DNA of 64,000 bases, taken from positions 124,001 to 188,000 of the forward strand of contig JALNYW010000002.1 of assembly GCA_023229665.1 (NCBI GenBank), read 5' to 3'. Below, piece after piece: positions 1-7,246 of the stretch (position 1 is the first letter of the stretch; each line of letters starts with the position of its first letter). Both the position numbers and the translations under genes were made by a program. This DNA is from Patescibacteria group bacterium (GTDB taxonomy: Bacteria; Patescibacteriota; Patescibacteriia; 2-12-FULL-60-25). Below the pieces are notes generated by a model. It saw nothing but the letters and a program-made list of their open reading frames with translations, made no database searches and was not told the origin of the DNA.

Positions 1-498
1 CTCTCGCTCGCACGCAAGGTCGCCGAGAAGCTGCCGGAGAGCTACCTGCACCGGCTGCCCAGCGGCGAGACCTTCGGCCGCGTGCTCCTGCGCCCGACGC
101 ACATCTACGCGCGTCTCATCCACGCGATGCAGCAGGCGGGGATCGAGTGCCACTACGGCGTGAACATCACGGGCCACGGCTGGCGCAAGCTGATGCGGGC
201 GTCCCAGCCGTTCAACTACGTCCTCGACGAGCTGCCGCCGGTGCCGGAGGAGTTCGATCTCATCCAGGAGATGAGCAAGAACTCCGACCGCGACATGTAT
301 GGCACCTTCAACATGGGAGGGGGCTTCGCCCTCTTCCTGCCGCAGGACTCGGCGCACCAGCTCATGGAGCTCGCCGCGACCCTGAAGCTCTCCTACAAGA
401 TCATCTACGCCGGCCGCGTCGAAGCGGCCGAGCGGAAGCGGGTCGTGCTCGTGCCGAAGGACATCGAGTACACCGCCGAGGACCTCCAGGTCCGCTGA
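1..498 (+). CDS. purM: PurM-like AIR synthase, C-terminal part (cut by window edge)
   Basis: About 165 residues of the C-terminal half of a phosphoribosylformylglycinamidine cyclo-ligase family protein, which closes FGAM to AIR in purine synthesis using ATP. The frame is open from base 1. The segment RPTHIYARLI, the motif NITGHGWRKLMR (family: THITGGG) and FNMGGGFALFLP (family: FNMGIG) are the characteristic C-terminal PurM blocks. Codons are strongly CTC/CTG/GAG, as in the distant purL gene and unlike most neighbours. It ends at a Rho-independent terminator. Any PurM-superfamily enzyme could look similar, but the downstream presence of purL makes the purine role likely. Confidence 0.8.
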   Translation, partial: LSLARKVAEKLPESYLHRLPSGETFGRVLLRPTHIYARLIHAMQQAGIECHYGVNITGHGWRKLMRASQPFNYVLDELPPVPEEFDLIQEMSKNSDRDMYGTFNMGGGFALFLPQDSAHQLMELAATLKLSYKIIYAGRVEAAERKRVVLVPKDIEYTAEDLQVR

Positions 499-499
499 C

Positions 500-530
500 G
501 AGCTCCGATCCCGGGGCTCTTTTCTTTTTC
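500..530 (+). terminator. Rho-independent terminator after purM-like gene
   Basis: An 8-bp stem (500-507 with 512-519, ATCC loop) is followed by a T-rich tract interrupted by one C. Confidence 0.75.
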
Positions 531-566
531 GGCAGGTTCTGATACTTTCTCCGAGCAAAACAACCC

Positions 567-641
567 GCCGAGGTAGCTCAGTGGTAGAGCGAAGGACTGA
601 AAATCCTTGCGTCGCCAGTTCAATCCTGGCCCTCGGCACCA
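567..641 (+). tRNA. tRNA-Phe (GAA)
   Basis: Complete cloverleaf. The 7-bp acceptor is GCCGAGG/CCTCGGC, the D arm is intact, the anticodon is GAA, and the T arm is GCCAG-TTCAATC-CTGGC. Discriminator A and an encoded CCA end the gene. Confidence 0.96.
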
Positions 642-643
642 TC

Positions 644-670
644 AAAACCCCGCCATCCGGCGGGGTTTTG
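644..670 (+). terminator. terminator after tRNA-Phe
   Basis: The GC-rich stem CCCCGCC/GGCGGGG with loop ATCC is flanked by A4 and T4. It lies directly after the tRNA. Confidence 0.8.
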
Positions 671-720
671 CGTTATGAGCGTTTATGGAGGTGCTGCTCG
701 TGTGATAATGTCGCCTCGCT

Positions 721-1485
721 ATGAAAGTAATTTCATTGAATACCTGGGGCGGCCGGGCAGGGAAGGAAAAGCTCCTTACGTTTTTTGCGGCTCACAAGGA
801 TGTCGATGTTTTCTGCCTTCAAGAAATTTGGTCTGCGCCATACGATCACCTCGAAGGTCATGCAGCTGGGGGTCTGGGCATCGATCATTCGCAGATCATG
901 GTTTACGGACTGCAAGAAATCTCCGCCTTGCTCGACAGTCATACGGCGTACTTCAGGCCGCATCATCTGGATAATTACGGCCTTCTGATGTTGGTGAAAA
1001 AGGATCTTGACGTGATTGCCGAGGGTGACGTGTTCGTCCATAAAGAGCGCGGCCACATTCCCCAAGGGGATGTGGGGTTACATGCGAGAAATATTCAATT
1101 TATCACCATCGCAACGAAGCAGGGGAACCGAACCCTATTAAACTTTCACGGCCTTTGGAATGGAGGCGGCAAGGGGGACGGCGAGGACAGGTTGCTTCAG
1201 TCGGACAGGATGATTCAGTTTATGAAAACCTTGGCCAATCCATATGTCCTCTGTGGCGATTTCAACCTTTTGCCGGAGACGAAGAGCTTGAAGGTATTGG
1301 AGGATTTCGGACTACGAAATCTCGTCAAAGAGTTCGGCATTACCTCGACTCGTACGAGCTTCTATAAAAAACCTGAAAAGTTTGCGGACTACGCTTTTGT
1401 TAGCAATGGGATAATCGTAAAAGATTTTAGAGTATTACCAGACGAAGTGTCTGATCACAGTCCGCTCTACGTGGAGATTGAGTAA
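721..1485 (+). CDS. endonuclease/exonuclease/phosphatase (EEP) family protein
   Basis: A 254-residue protein of the Mg-dependent EEP fold (DNase I / sphingomyelinase / inositol phosphatase). Visible family blocks are SLNTW at residues 5-9, LQEIW near 33-37 (catalytic Glu), NFHGLW, CGDFNLLPET (metal Asp and Asn) and the C-terminal SDHSPL with the catalytic Asp-His pair. No signal peptide is visible, so a cytosolic enzyme is expected. Composition is less GC-rich than the neighbours, which may mean later acquisition. A TAATGT-like -10 box lies shortly before the ATG and no Shine-Dalgarno site is seen. The substrate cannot be inferred; an AP-endonuclease role is less likely because XthA-specific motifs are not evident. 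Confidence 0.85.
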   Translation: MKVISLNTWGGRAGKEKLLTFFAAHKDVDVFCLQEIWSAPYDHLEGHAAGGLGIDHSQIMVYGLQEISALLDSHTAYFRPHHLDNYGLLMLVKKDLDVIAEGDVFVHKERGHIPQGDVGLHARNIQFITIATKQGNRTLLNFHGLWNGGGKGDGEDRLLQSDRMIQFMKTLANPYVLCGDFNLLPETKSLKVLEDFGLRNLVKEFGITSTRTSFYKKPEKFADYAFVSNGIIVKDFRVLPDEVSDHSPLYVEIE

Positions 1486-1536
1486 CCCTTTGGCGGGATT
1501 TTGCGTTTTGGATCAGTTGATGAATACTGGTGCGGT

Positions 1537-2220
1537 ATGACCCAACCTCCAAACCTCTTGAATGATGACGGGACCACTTCCATGGCCACCATGTTGTTGA
1601 TGTCGCATCACGCCTTCCGCCGTGACATCGCGCGGCTTATCCGCGCCGTGGCAGAAATCAAAGCCGGCGATCGCTCGCGCGCTGAGGCAGTGCGCGGTGA
1701 ATGGGAAAAGAGCTACCGCCAAGCTCTGCACGGACATCACACGATGGAAGACGCTCATATTTTTCCGGACATCCGTGGCAAGCATCCTGAGCTGGCCGCG
1801 GCGCTTGATACGCTCACGGACCAGCATCATCAAATTGATCCTGTGCTCGAAAAAGGGGACGCGGCCTTTGCTGATCTCGCGCATCCGGAGAAAGCCGAAG
1901 CCGTCTTGAATGAGTTGAAAATGTTCCTCGATCAACACTTGGCTTTTGAAGAAGCGGAAATCACCCCCTTCTTACGCGACGCGAAGGATTTCCCGGTTCC
2001 GCCTGACGAGAACATGGCCGCCATCTACGCTCAAGGTTTTTCTTGGAGCATGCAAGGAATCGCTCCCGAAGTCGTTGAGCGTGTTCGCGAGATGTTACCG
2101 GAAATCCTGCTTGTAAAACTGCCAGCCGCACAGGCCGAATTCGAAGCGCGTTCCGAACGCGTCTGGGGAGCCTATGCCGTTGGGTCGGCGACGACGTCGA
2201 TCCCGAACGATTACAAGTAA
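1537..2220 (+). CDS. hemerythrin-like HHE-domain protein
   Basis: A 227-residue protein with the four-helix hemerythrin HHE cation-binding fold. Paired metal ligands occur in SHHAFRRDIARL near the N-terminus, HGHHTMEDAHIF, LTDQHHQIDP, and FLDQHLAFEEAEITPFL. Such domains bind a di-iron centre that handles oxygen or NO. I chose the ATG at 1537 because an AATACT box ends 8 nt upstream and the HHE domain begins soon after; an upstream TTG at 1501 is possible. No membrane segment is seen, so it is probably a cytosolic O2/NO sensor or store. It stands alone between a plus-strand enzyme and a convergent gene. Confidence 0.82.
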   Translation: MTQPPNLLNDDGTTSMATMLLMSHHAFRRDIARLIRAVAEIKAGDRSRAEAVRGEWEKSYRQALHGHHTMEDAHIFPDIRGKHPELAAALDTLTDQHHQIDPVLEKGDAAFADLAHPEKAEAVLNELKMFLDQHLAFEEAEITPFLRDAKDFPVPPDENMAAIYAQGFSWSMQGIAPEVVERVREMLPEILLVKLPAAQAEFEARSERVWGAYAVGSATTSIPNDYK

Positions 2221-2241
2221 AAAAAATCCGCCTGGGGCGGA
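2221..2241 (-). terminator. terminator of the minus-strand gene at 2247-2846
   Basis: Read on the minus strand, TCCGCC-CCA-GGCGGA is followed by a run of eight T, immediately after the gene end. Confidence 0.6.
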
Positions 2242-2246
2242 GGGAG

Positions 2247-2846
2247 TCAGCCGGCGCGGGGTCGCGCGATGGCTCGGCTGGTGAAGAACTCCGTCAGACC
2301 GCGGCGGAGCTCTTCGTCCTTGCCATAGGTCCAGCACATGACCCCTGTGCGGTGCAGGTACATCGGGTGCAGCGGAGCCCTGATGCCGGCTCGACGCAGG
2401 CAGAGGACGGGTTTGCAACGCGTCAGGGCGTGCTCGATGAGCGCGCCTCGCGTGTCGCTTTCGAATTCGTCCATCACGACGACGGCGTCGCATTCCTTGA
2501 TGGCGCTCAGGAAGGCTTCGCGGATGCGAACGACATCCTTCGCCTGCTCCTCTAGGACTTCGACGGTAGATGCGTGGTCGCGGGGATCCTCGACGAGAAC
2601 GCGATGCTTCACATCCGGTTCCGGCCGAGGGATGCCGTGTGGCGGCGTTGAGACGCGACGGAAGGTTCCGCTCGTCTTTTCGCGCATGACACGGCCATAG
2701 GCGCCAAGAGCAGCTCGGACGTCCGCGTACCGTTCGATCTCCTTGTCTTGGACATCGAAGGTGCGATGGGCTCGTCCTACGGGGATGACTTGTCCGACGG
2801 GGATGAGTTGTTCAAGCTCGTGCGCGAGGAAGAGAATCTGTCTCAT
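2247..2846 (-). CDS. nucleoside 2-deoxyribosyltransferase-like protein (tentative)
   Basis: About 199 residues starting MRQILFLAHELEQLIPVG. The C-terminal half has a Rossmann-like pattern in which AIKECDAVVVMDEF, an acidic ESDT stretch, ALIEHAL and KPVLCL follow in order. This resembles the nucleoside 2-deoxyribosyltransferase / DNPH1 (RCL) superfamily, where an Asp/Glu region binds the sugar and a later strand carries KPV. I cannot confirm the catalytic Glu. The start at 2846 is fixed by a strong Shine-Dalgarno site (GAGGAGGTG) 6 nt upstream. Codon use is GAG/CTC-rich, in the same class as purM and purL, so a nucleotide-salvage role would fit but remains inference. Confidence 0.45.
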   Translation of the reverse strand: MRQILFLAHELEQLIPVGQVIPVGRAHRTFDVQDKEIERYADVRAALGAYGRVMREKTSGTFRRVSTPPHGIPRPEPDVKHRVLVEDPRDHASTVEVLEEQAKDVVRIREAFLSAIKECDAVVVMDEFESDTRGALIEHALTRCKPVLCLRRAGIRAPLHPMYLHRTGVMCWTYGKDEELRRGLTEFFTSRAIARPRAG

Positions 2847-2998
2847 GCCGCACCTCCTCATTCCCACCATAACATGAAGACGTGCGTTTTTGTCCAGGGA
2901 AGTGTGGAAGTATTTAAATAAAAATCTTTCTTCCTTAGATGGGAGGCTTGCAAAACGGAAGGCTTTATCGTAGATTGCGTCGCGTCAGCAGAAGGCAC

Positions 2999-3073
2999 GC
3001 GGGTGTCGTATAGTGGCTATTACCGCAGGTTTCCAACCTGCTGAGAGGGGTTCGATTCCCCTCACCCGCTCCA
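2999..3073 (+). tRNA. tRNA-Gly (TCC)
   Basis: Acceptor GCGGGTG/CACCCGC. Anticodon stem GCAGG/CCTGC with loop TTTCCAA, so the anticodon is TCC. T loop TTCGATT. Discriminator T and encoded CCA. Confidence 0.95.
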
Positions 3074-3075
3074 CC

Positions 3076-3104
3076 AAAAACCCCTCCGGATCGGAGGGGT
3101 TTTT
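3076..3104. terminator. bidirectional terminator between tRNA-Gly and the minus-strand gene
   Basis: The 8-bp stem CCCCTCCG/CGGAGGGG with a 3-nt loop is flanked by A5 and T5. It can terminate the tRNA (plus) and the convergent gene ending at 3110 (minus). Confidence 0.85.
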
Positions 3105-3109
3105 GTTTG

Positions 3110-4402
3110 TTAGTTTCGCGGGCCGCAATGGGAGTTCGGAAGTTCGGTGATGCGTTCGCGTTTCCAGATTTCCGATTCGCGGTTGTATTCAAACCCGAGG
3201 AAGCCGAGCGTGAGTCCGACGACGGCGCGTTGGCGCATGCCGCCTTCCTGGCACGGCGGATCCGGCGTGTAGACGGTGTAGGTGTAGTTATCGAGCGAGA
3301 GATAGGGGACGACGGTTTCGCCCATCATCGCGAGCTCCAGGCGCGGGAATTCGATGCCGACGCCCATGCCCGTCGCGATCATGCCCGCGCTCACGGTTTC
3401 GCCCGTCACGGCGACATCTTGGTCGTTCAGGTCGCCCATGGACGTGACGCGGCCGCCTTCAAACGTAAAGCCGCGGCTGCCGCTATAGTTCACGGTGAAA
3501 TCCGCCTGGGCAGACGCTCCGCCGCGCACTTCCGGAACCACGCGCAAATTGGCTTTGAGTTTTGCTTCCATGTAAATCGGACCGACGGTGTAGGGGATGC
3601 CGATTTCCGCCGGGATATTGAAGAGCGCTTCATCGGCGCCGAGTTCAACCGCGGCAAAAATCACGTGCAAGCGCCCCTGCAAGCCTTCTTCCTGATAATT
3701 GAAATTTTCCAATTCGCCGCCGCCATACGCGAGTCCGCCTTGCGAGCGGAAATCCGAAATAAATCCTTCGGCGCGGATGCGCGAGCGCGCGGTTCCGCCC
3801 TTGGTCGCTTCAATCATTACGTTCAAGCGGTTCTCGGCGCTATTCGGCGTGATTTCGACCGTCACATTCCACTCATTGATCTCGCCGGTAAAACTCACGC
3901 CGCTGCCATCGCTGCTTTCCCCGGATTGCGCGAGCGCGACGCCGCCAAAATACGGACGGATCTTTTCCAAATCCGAGCGGCCCATCTTGCTGAAGGAGAA
4001 TGTCTGGTTCCAGTTGAATTCACCGTCCGTAATCACTTCGTTCAGGTTCGCCTTATCCGTCAAAATGACCGTCTTGCCGTTCTCGCGGATGACTTCGCGG
4101 ATGCGGCGCACGGCTTTTTGCGGAAAGAGCAACGGCTTGCCCACCGGAAGATCGGAGACATTCACGTTTCCGTCAAAGATGAGTTTATCCGGTTCGACTT
4201 TGGCGATGCGGTTCGCGATATTCTCGGAAACGAGGGTGTCATTGTCCGCATATTTCACGTTCTCCACCTTGGCTTCGGTGGCGGCCACGGCATTGCCGGA
4301 CGGTTTGCCAAGTCTGGAGGCGAGCCACATGCCGCCGCCGATCAAGATCACCAATCCGATCACGCCACCCGCGACCCCGAGCAAGAGTTTGTTGTTGTTC
4401 AT
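3110..4402 (-). CDS. membrane-anchored surface protein of unknown function
   Basis: A 430-residue protein with a short polar N-terminus (MNNNK) and one membrane segment at about residues 6-29, then a long beta-rich, Gly-rich ectodomain with no family I recognise. Two Cys lie near the C-terminus (PDPPCQEGG and NSHCGPRN). The topology suggests an N-in, C-out anchored surface protein, a type common in CPR genomes. The start is supported by a TATACT box ending exactly 7 nt before the ATG with no Shine-Dalgarno site, so the mRNA is probably leaderless. It is transcribed separately from the methyltransferase upstream and ends at the bidirectional terminator. Confidence 0.7.
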   Translation of the reverse strand: MNNNKLLLGVAGGVIGLVILIGGGMWLASRLGKPSGNAVAATEAKVENVKYADNDTLVSENIANRIAKVEPDKLIFDGNVNVSDLPVGKPLLFPQKAVRRIREVIRENGKTVILTDKANLNEVITDGEFNWNQTFSFSKMGRSDLEKIRPYFGGVALAQSGESSDGSGVSFTGEINEWNVTVEITPNSAENRLNVMIEATKGGTARSRIRAEGFISDFRSQGGLAYGGGELENFNYQEEGLQGRLHVIFAAVELGADEALFNIPAEIGIPYTVGPIYMEAKLKANLRVVPEVRGGASAQADFTVNYSGSRGFTFEGGRVTSMGDLNDQDVAVTGETVSAGMIATGMGVGIEFPRLELAMMGETVVPYLSLDNYTYTVYTPDPPCQEGGMRQRAVVGLTLGFLGFEYNRESEIWKRERITELPNSHCGPRN

Positions 4403-4409
4403 GGGATTC

Positions 4410-4415
4410 AGTATA
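4410..4415 (-). promoter_or_regulatory. -10 box TATACT, 7 nt before ATG
   Basis: On the minus strand TATACT is separated by 7 nt from the ATG at 4402, placing the predicted +1 at or next to the start codon. Confidence 0.65.
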
Positions 4416-4429
4416 GCAAAACGCCCGGG

Positions 4430-5638
4430 CTAGCCGAGCGTTTTGGTGACTTCGAGGATGGCAGTCTTAAGATAGCGGCCTTCGGGGAAGGCGAGGCGCT
4501 CCGCATGGTCGAATGGCTGTTCCAGGTAATCAAGCAGGCGCACTTCGCGTTTGGCGCGACCGGCGGCCAGCTTCAGGATATTCCGGAAGTCTTCGTTCGT
4601 GACGCGCCCGGAACAGGAGCTTGTGACCAAGGTCCCGCTGGGAGCGAGGGCGCGCAAACAGGCGGCATTCACTTCGGCATACGCTTTGAGGGCTTTTTCG
4701 ACTTGCGCGTCGGTTTTCGCAAATGCCGGCGGATCGCAGATGATCACGTCATACGGACCTCCTTCGATATCGGTGCGCGCCAGCAAATCCAAGACGTCGG
4801 CTTCAAGGAACAGGAATTTGGATTCGTCGGCCGGATCAAATCCGTTTTGGGTGAATTGCCGTTCCGCGAGTTCGAGCGCCGGGCGCGAAACGTCCACCGT
4901 CGCCACGAATTCCGCGCCGCCTTTGGCCGCATGCAGGCTGAAGGCGCCTGAATATCCAAACAGGTTCAAGACGCGCTTGCCTTTCGACATGTTTCCGACC
5001 GCGCGCCGCGCCTCGCGTTGGTCTAAAAAGAAGCCAGTCTTTTGCCCGTTGATGACGTCGGCCAAAAACGTGATCCCGTATTCTTTAAACGGAACCGCAT
5101 CGGTCACGACGCCATGATGGATGTTCGGCGGCAGCGGCATGAGGCCTTCGCGGTTGCGGGCTTCCACATCCGAACGTTCAACCACGGCCTTTGGTTTGAA
5201 CGTGGTAACCAAAGCCTCGACGATTTCGCCGCGGAAACGGTCCATGCCGACGGTATGGATTTGAAAAACAAGCACATCGGCGTAGCGGTCCACGATAAGG
5301 CCAGGTAATCCGTCGGCTTCGGCGTGTACGACGCGGTATCCATCGGTGGCTTCCGGTAAATGCGAGCGCTTCCATTCATCCAGTTCTGCAAAACGTTCCG
5401 CAAAATAATTCGCATCAATCAAACGGTTGGCGTCCCGATCTAGAATACGGACGCGAATGGAGTTGAGTCCGTTCCACGTTCCAAGTCCGACCGCTTCGCC
5501 GGCCTGGGAGCGGACAATCACTAAATCTCCCGCGCCCGGTTTGCCTTCGATGGTATCGATGGCATTCGAAAACACCCATGGGTGTCCGGCCCGCAGGGGA
5601 ATGTCTTTGCCGGGCTTGAGGATGACGGATGGGTGCAT
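4430..5638 (-). CDS. class I SAM-dependent rRNA methyltransferase, RlmI-like (PUA + methyltransferase)
   Basis: A 402-residue protein. An N-terminal PUA-type RNA-binding region (about 1-75) begins LKPGKDIPLRAGHPWVFSNAI. The central domain carries GFFLDQREAR, and the Rossmann methyltransferase has motif I NLFGYSGAFSLHA, motif IV CDPPAF and motif VI TSSCSG with the presumed catalytic Cys. This is the RlmI/YccW layout, which makes m5C in 23S rRNA. The open frame runs back through the tRNA-Pro gene, so I place the start at 5638, preceded by a GGAGAT Shine-Dalgarno site; ATG 5653 is the alternative. It lies just downstream of tRNA-Pro on the same strand and is probably co-transcribed. The exact target is not determinable. 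Confidence 0.87.
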   Translation of the reverse strand: MHPSVILKPGKDIPLRAGHPWVFSNAIDTIEGKPGAGDLVIVRSQAGEAVGLGTWNGLNSIRVRILDRDANRLIDANYFAERFAELDEWKRSHLPEATDGYRVVHAEADGLPGLIVDRYADVLVFQIHTVGMDRFRGEIVEALVTTFKPKAVVERSDVEARNREGLMPLPPNIHHGVVTDAVPFKEYGITFLADVINGQKTGFFLDQREARRAVGNMSKGKRVLNLFGYSGAFSLHAAKGGAEFVATVDVSRPALELAERQFTQNGFDPADESKFLFLEADVLDLLARTDIEGGPYDVIICDPPAFAKTDAQVEKALKAYAEVNAACLRALAPSGTLVTSSCSGRVTNEDFRNILKLAAGRAKREVRLLDYLEQPFDHAERLAFPEGRYLKTAILEVTKTLG

Positions 5639-5657
5639 AGTCTTAATCTCCATGACA

Positions 5658-5734
5658 TGGTCGGGCTGGTGGGACTCGAACCCACGACCCTCTGCTCCCA
5701 AAGCAGATGCGCTAGCCAACTGCGCTACAGCCCG
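5658..5734 (-). tRNA. tRNA-Pro (TGG)
   Basis: Read on the minus strand: acceptor CGGGCTG/CAGCCCG, anticodon loop TTTGGGA (anticodon TGG), T loop TTCGAGT, discriminator A and encoded CCA. It lies 20 nt upstream of the RlmI-like gene. Confidence 0.95.
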
Positions 5735-5792
5735 ACGATGTCATCGAGGCGATATCATTGAAACGTTCGCATCCTAACCAAACCTGCCAGAT

Positions 5793-5827
5793 AAAGAAAG
5801 AGCCGCCATCCAGAGTGGATGAGCGGC
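5793..5827 (-). terminator. terminator of the candidate ncRNA
   Basis: The minus-strand stem GCCGC+CATCC (10 bp with one bulged base) is followed by TCTTTCTTT. It defines the 3' end of a minus-strand transcript that does not contain a gene. Confidence 0.75.
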
Positions 5828-6128
5828 CGGAGTAGGCCCGGGTAGATAGGAATGCACGTACATCGCGAGGCTTGGGGGAGGCCTATGTGCGACGCTCGTG
5901 GGCATTTTCTTCCTACGTCGGTGAAAGTTGGGGCTCTCACCTTACTACCCTCGGTTTTGACGAGAGCCTGGCCTGCGCCAGTCAGACATCCCTGCGCTCA
6001 GGAGGCGAACCGTCATCCAGGATCCAGCTTCGACCCTTTCCGTTTCGGTTCTGACGCCATCCTTTTCGAAGCCCGGTTTCCGGGGCTTCCCTGAGTCCTA
6101 TCGCAGGTATTTCGAAGGGTACGCCAAC
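5793..6128 (-). ncRNA. candidate structured non-coding RNA, family unassigned
   Basis: A 330-nt non-coding stretch on the minus strand. It has a promoter (TTGACG, 17 nt, TGAATT at 6135-6163), several strong hairpins such as GAAGCCCCGG/CCGGGCTTC and GCTCTC/GAGAGC, a long-range helix GATAGGA/TCCTATC closing about 250 nt, and a terminator at 5793-5827. No credible open frame covers it. I searched for RNase P, SRP and tmRNA signatures and found none; the true tmRNA lies at 24372. It could alternatively be an unusually structured untranslated region. Confidence 0.5.
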
Positions 6129-6134
6129 GCCGGT

Positions 6135-6163
6135 AATTCAACAGGTTTCACGTTTTCCGTCAA
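6135..6163 (-). promoter_or_regulatory. promoter TTGACG-17-TGAATT for the candidate ncRNA
   Basis: The near-consensus -35 and the 17-nt spacer match the promoter at 47660, which has the same -10 hexamer TGAATT. Confidence 0.55.
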
Positions 6164-6169
6164 GGGTTG

Positions 6170-6175
6170 TAAGGT
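6170..6175 (+). promoter_or_regulatory. -10-like TAAGGT, 6 nt before ATG
   Basis: It sits 6 nt before the glycosyltransferase ATG at 6182, the same arrangement seen before many other genes here. No clear -35. Confidence 0.4.
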
Positions 6176-6181
6176 GGCGCT

Positions 6182-7246
6182 ATGCGCATCGCCATCGACG
6201 CCCGGATGATGGGAGCCGGGAATACCCGGGGGATTGGCCGCTATATATATGAGACGGTCGAGGCCTTGAAAGCCTTGGGTTCGGACCACGAATTCGTTTT
6301 GCTCCAACCGCCGATCCGTTGGTATACCTTGGCTGAACAAATAAAGATGCCGTCGGTGTTTCGGGAGGCCAAGGCCGACCTGGTTTGGATCCCGCATTGG
6401 AATGTCCCGCTTTTGTATCGCGGGCCGTATGTCATCACCATTCATGATTTGCTTCTCATCCATCAGCCGGCAAGTGCGAAGGCTTCAACTCGCGGTCCGA
6501 TCATCGCTTGGCTGAAGCGCGTGGGCCATCGCGTCGTGTTGTGGAATGCCCTGCGCCACGCCAAGGCGATTTTCGTGCCCGCGCAGGAAGTCGCGCGCGA
6601 CGTGGCCGAGCATTATCCATTCGCGAAAGAAAAAATCGTCGTAACCGGCGAAGGAATTGCGGCGTTGCCTGAGCCTGCGGCGAATTCCGGCTTGCTCCCG
6701 ACGCCGTATCTTTTGTATTTTGGCTCCGCCTATCCGCATAAACGGCTCGATCTTCTCTTAAAGATGTGGAAGACGTTTTCTTTCGCACACCCCGAGTACT
6801 CATTGGTAATCGGGGGCGAGCAAGACGTCTTTATGCGGCGTTGGATGGAAGAGGCTAAGCGCCAACATCTTCCGCGCGTCCACTTTCCGGGGCGTTTATC
6901 CGATGAAGAGCTCTCGACCTTTCTCGCGCATGCCGCCGTACACATACATCCCTCGTCTTTTGAGGGGTTTGCCCTGCCTTCTTTGGAGGCGTTGTCGCTT
7001 GGATGTCCGACGGTCGCGGCAGATATTCCGATCCTGCGCGAGCTCCTGCCGGAACAGGGGGTTTTCTTCTTTAAGAATGGCGACGCGGATGATATGATAC
7101 GCGCGATCGAGACCGTGCTCGTCGACCGCGATGAGGCAGCCGTTGCCGCCCGTTTGGGCGGGGAGGGCGCACGGGCTCGCCATAACTGGAATCTTGTAGC
7201 CCGTAAGACCCTTGATGCGATGATGTATGCCTCGCGGCGTGTCTAA
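6182..7246 (+). CDS. glycosyltransferase family 4 (GT-B)
   Basis: A 354-residue retaining GT-B glycosyltransferase. The N-terminal domain starts MRIAIDARMMGAGNTRGIGRY, and ITIHDLLLIHQ follows. The C-terminal donor domain has YLLYFGSAYPHKRLDLLL and the E-x7-E pair in HPSSFEGFALPSLEALSLG (Glu 261 and 269), then CPTVAADIPILRE. It transfers a sugar from a nucleotide-sugar, probably to a cell-surface polysaccharide. It overlaps the DUF4012 gene by 20 bases, so the two are translationally linked, which supports an envelope-glycan role. Donor and acceptor are unknown. Confidence 0.9.
   Translation: MRIAIDARMMGAGNTRGIGRYIYETVEALKALGSDHEFVLLQPPIRWYTLAEQIKMPSVFREAKADLVWIPHWNVPLLYRGPYVITIHDLLLIHQPASAKASTRGPIIAWLKRVGHRVVLWNALRHAKAIFVPAQEVARDVAEHYPFAKEKIVVTGEGIAALPEPAANSGLLPTPYLLYFGSAYPHKRLDLLLKMWKTFSFAHPEYSLVIGGEQDVFMRRWMEEAKRQHLPRVHFPGRLSDEELSTFLAHAAVHIHPSSFEGFALPSLEALSLGCPTVAADIPILRELLPEQGVFFFKNGDADDMIRAIETVLVDRDEAAVAARLGGEGARARHNWNLVARKTLDAMMYASRRV

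Noticed and set aside
3107..4951. 614-codon plus-strand frame across two minus-strand genes
   Set aside because: It crosses the boundary of the anchored surface protein and the RlmI-like methyltransferase and has no recognisable family; it is a shadow of biased codon use.
5793..6128. RNase P RNA, SRP RNA or a second tmRNA
   Set aside because: The conserved GAGGAAAGTCC and ACAGAA blocks of RNase P, the SRP GGAAG/AGCA motif and a tRNA-like 3' end were not found; kept as an unassigned RNA.
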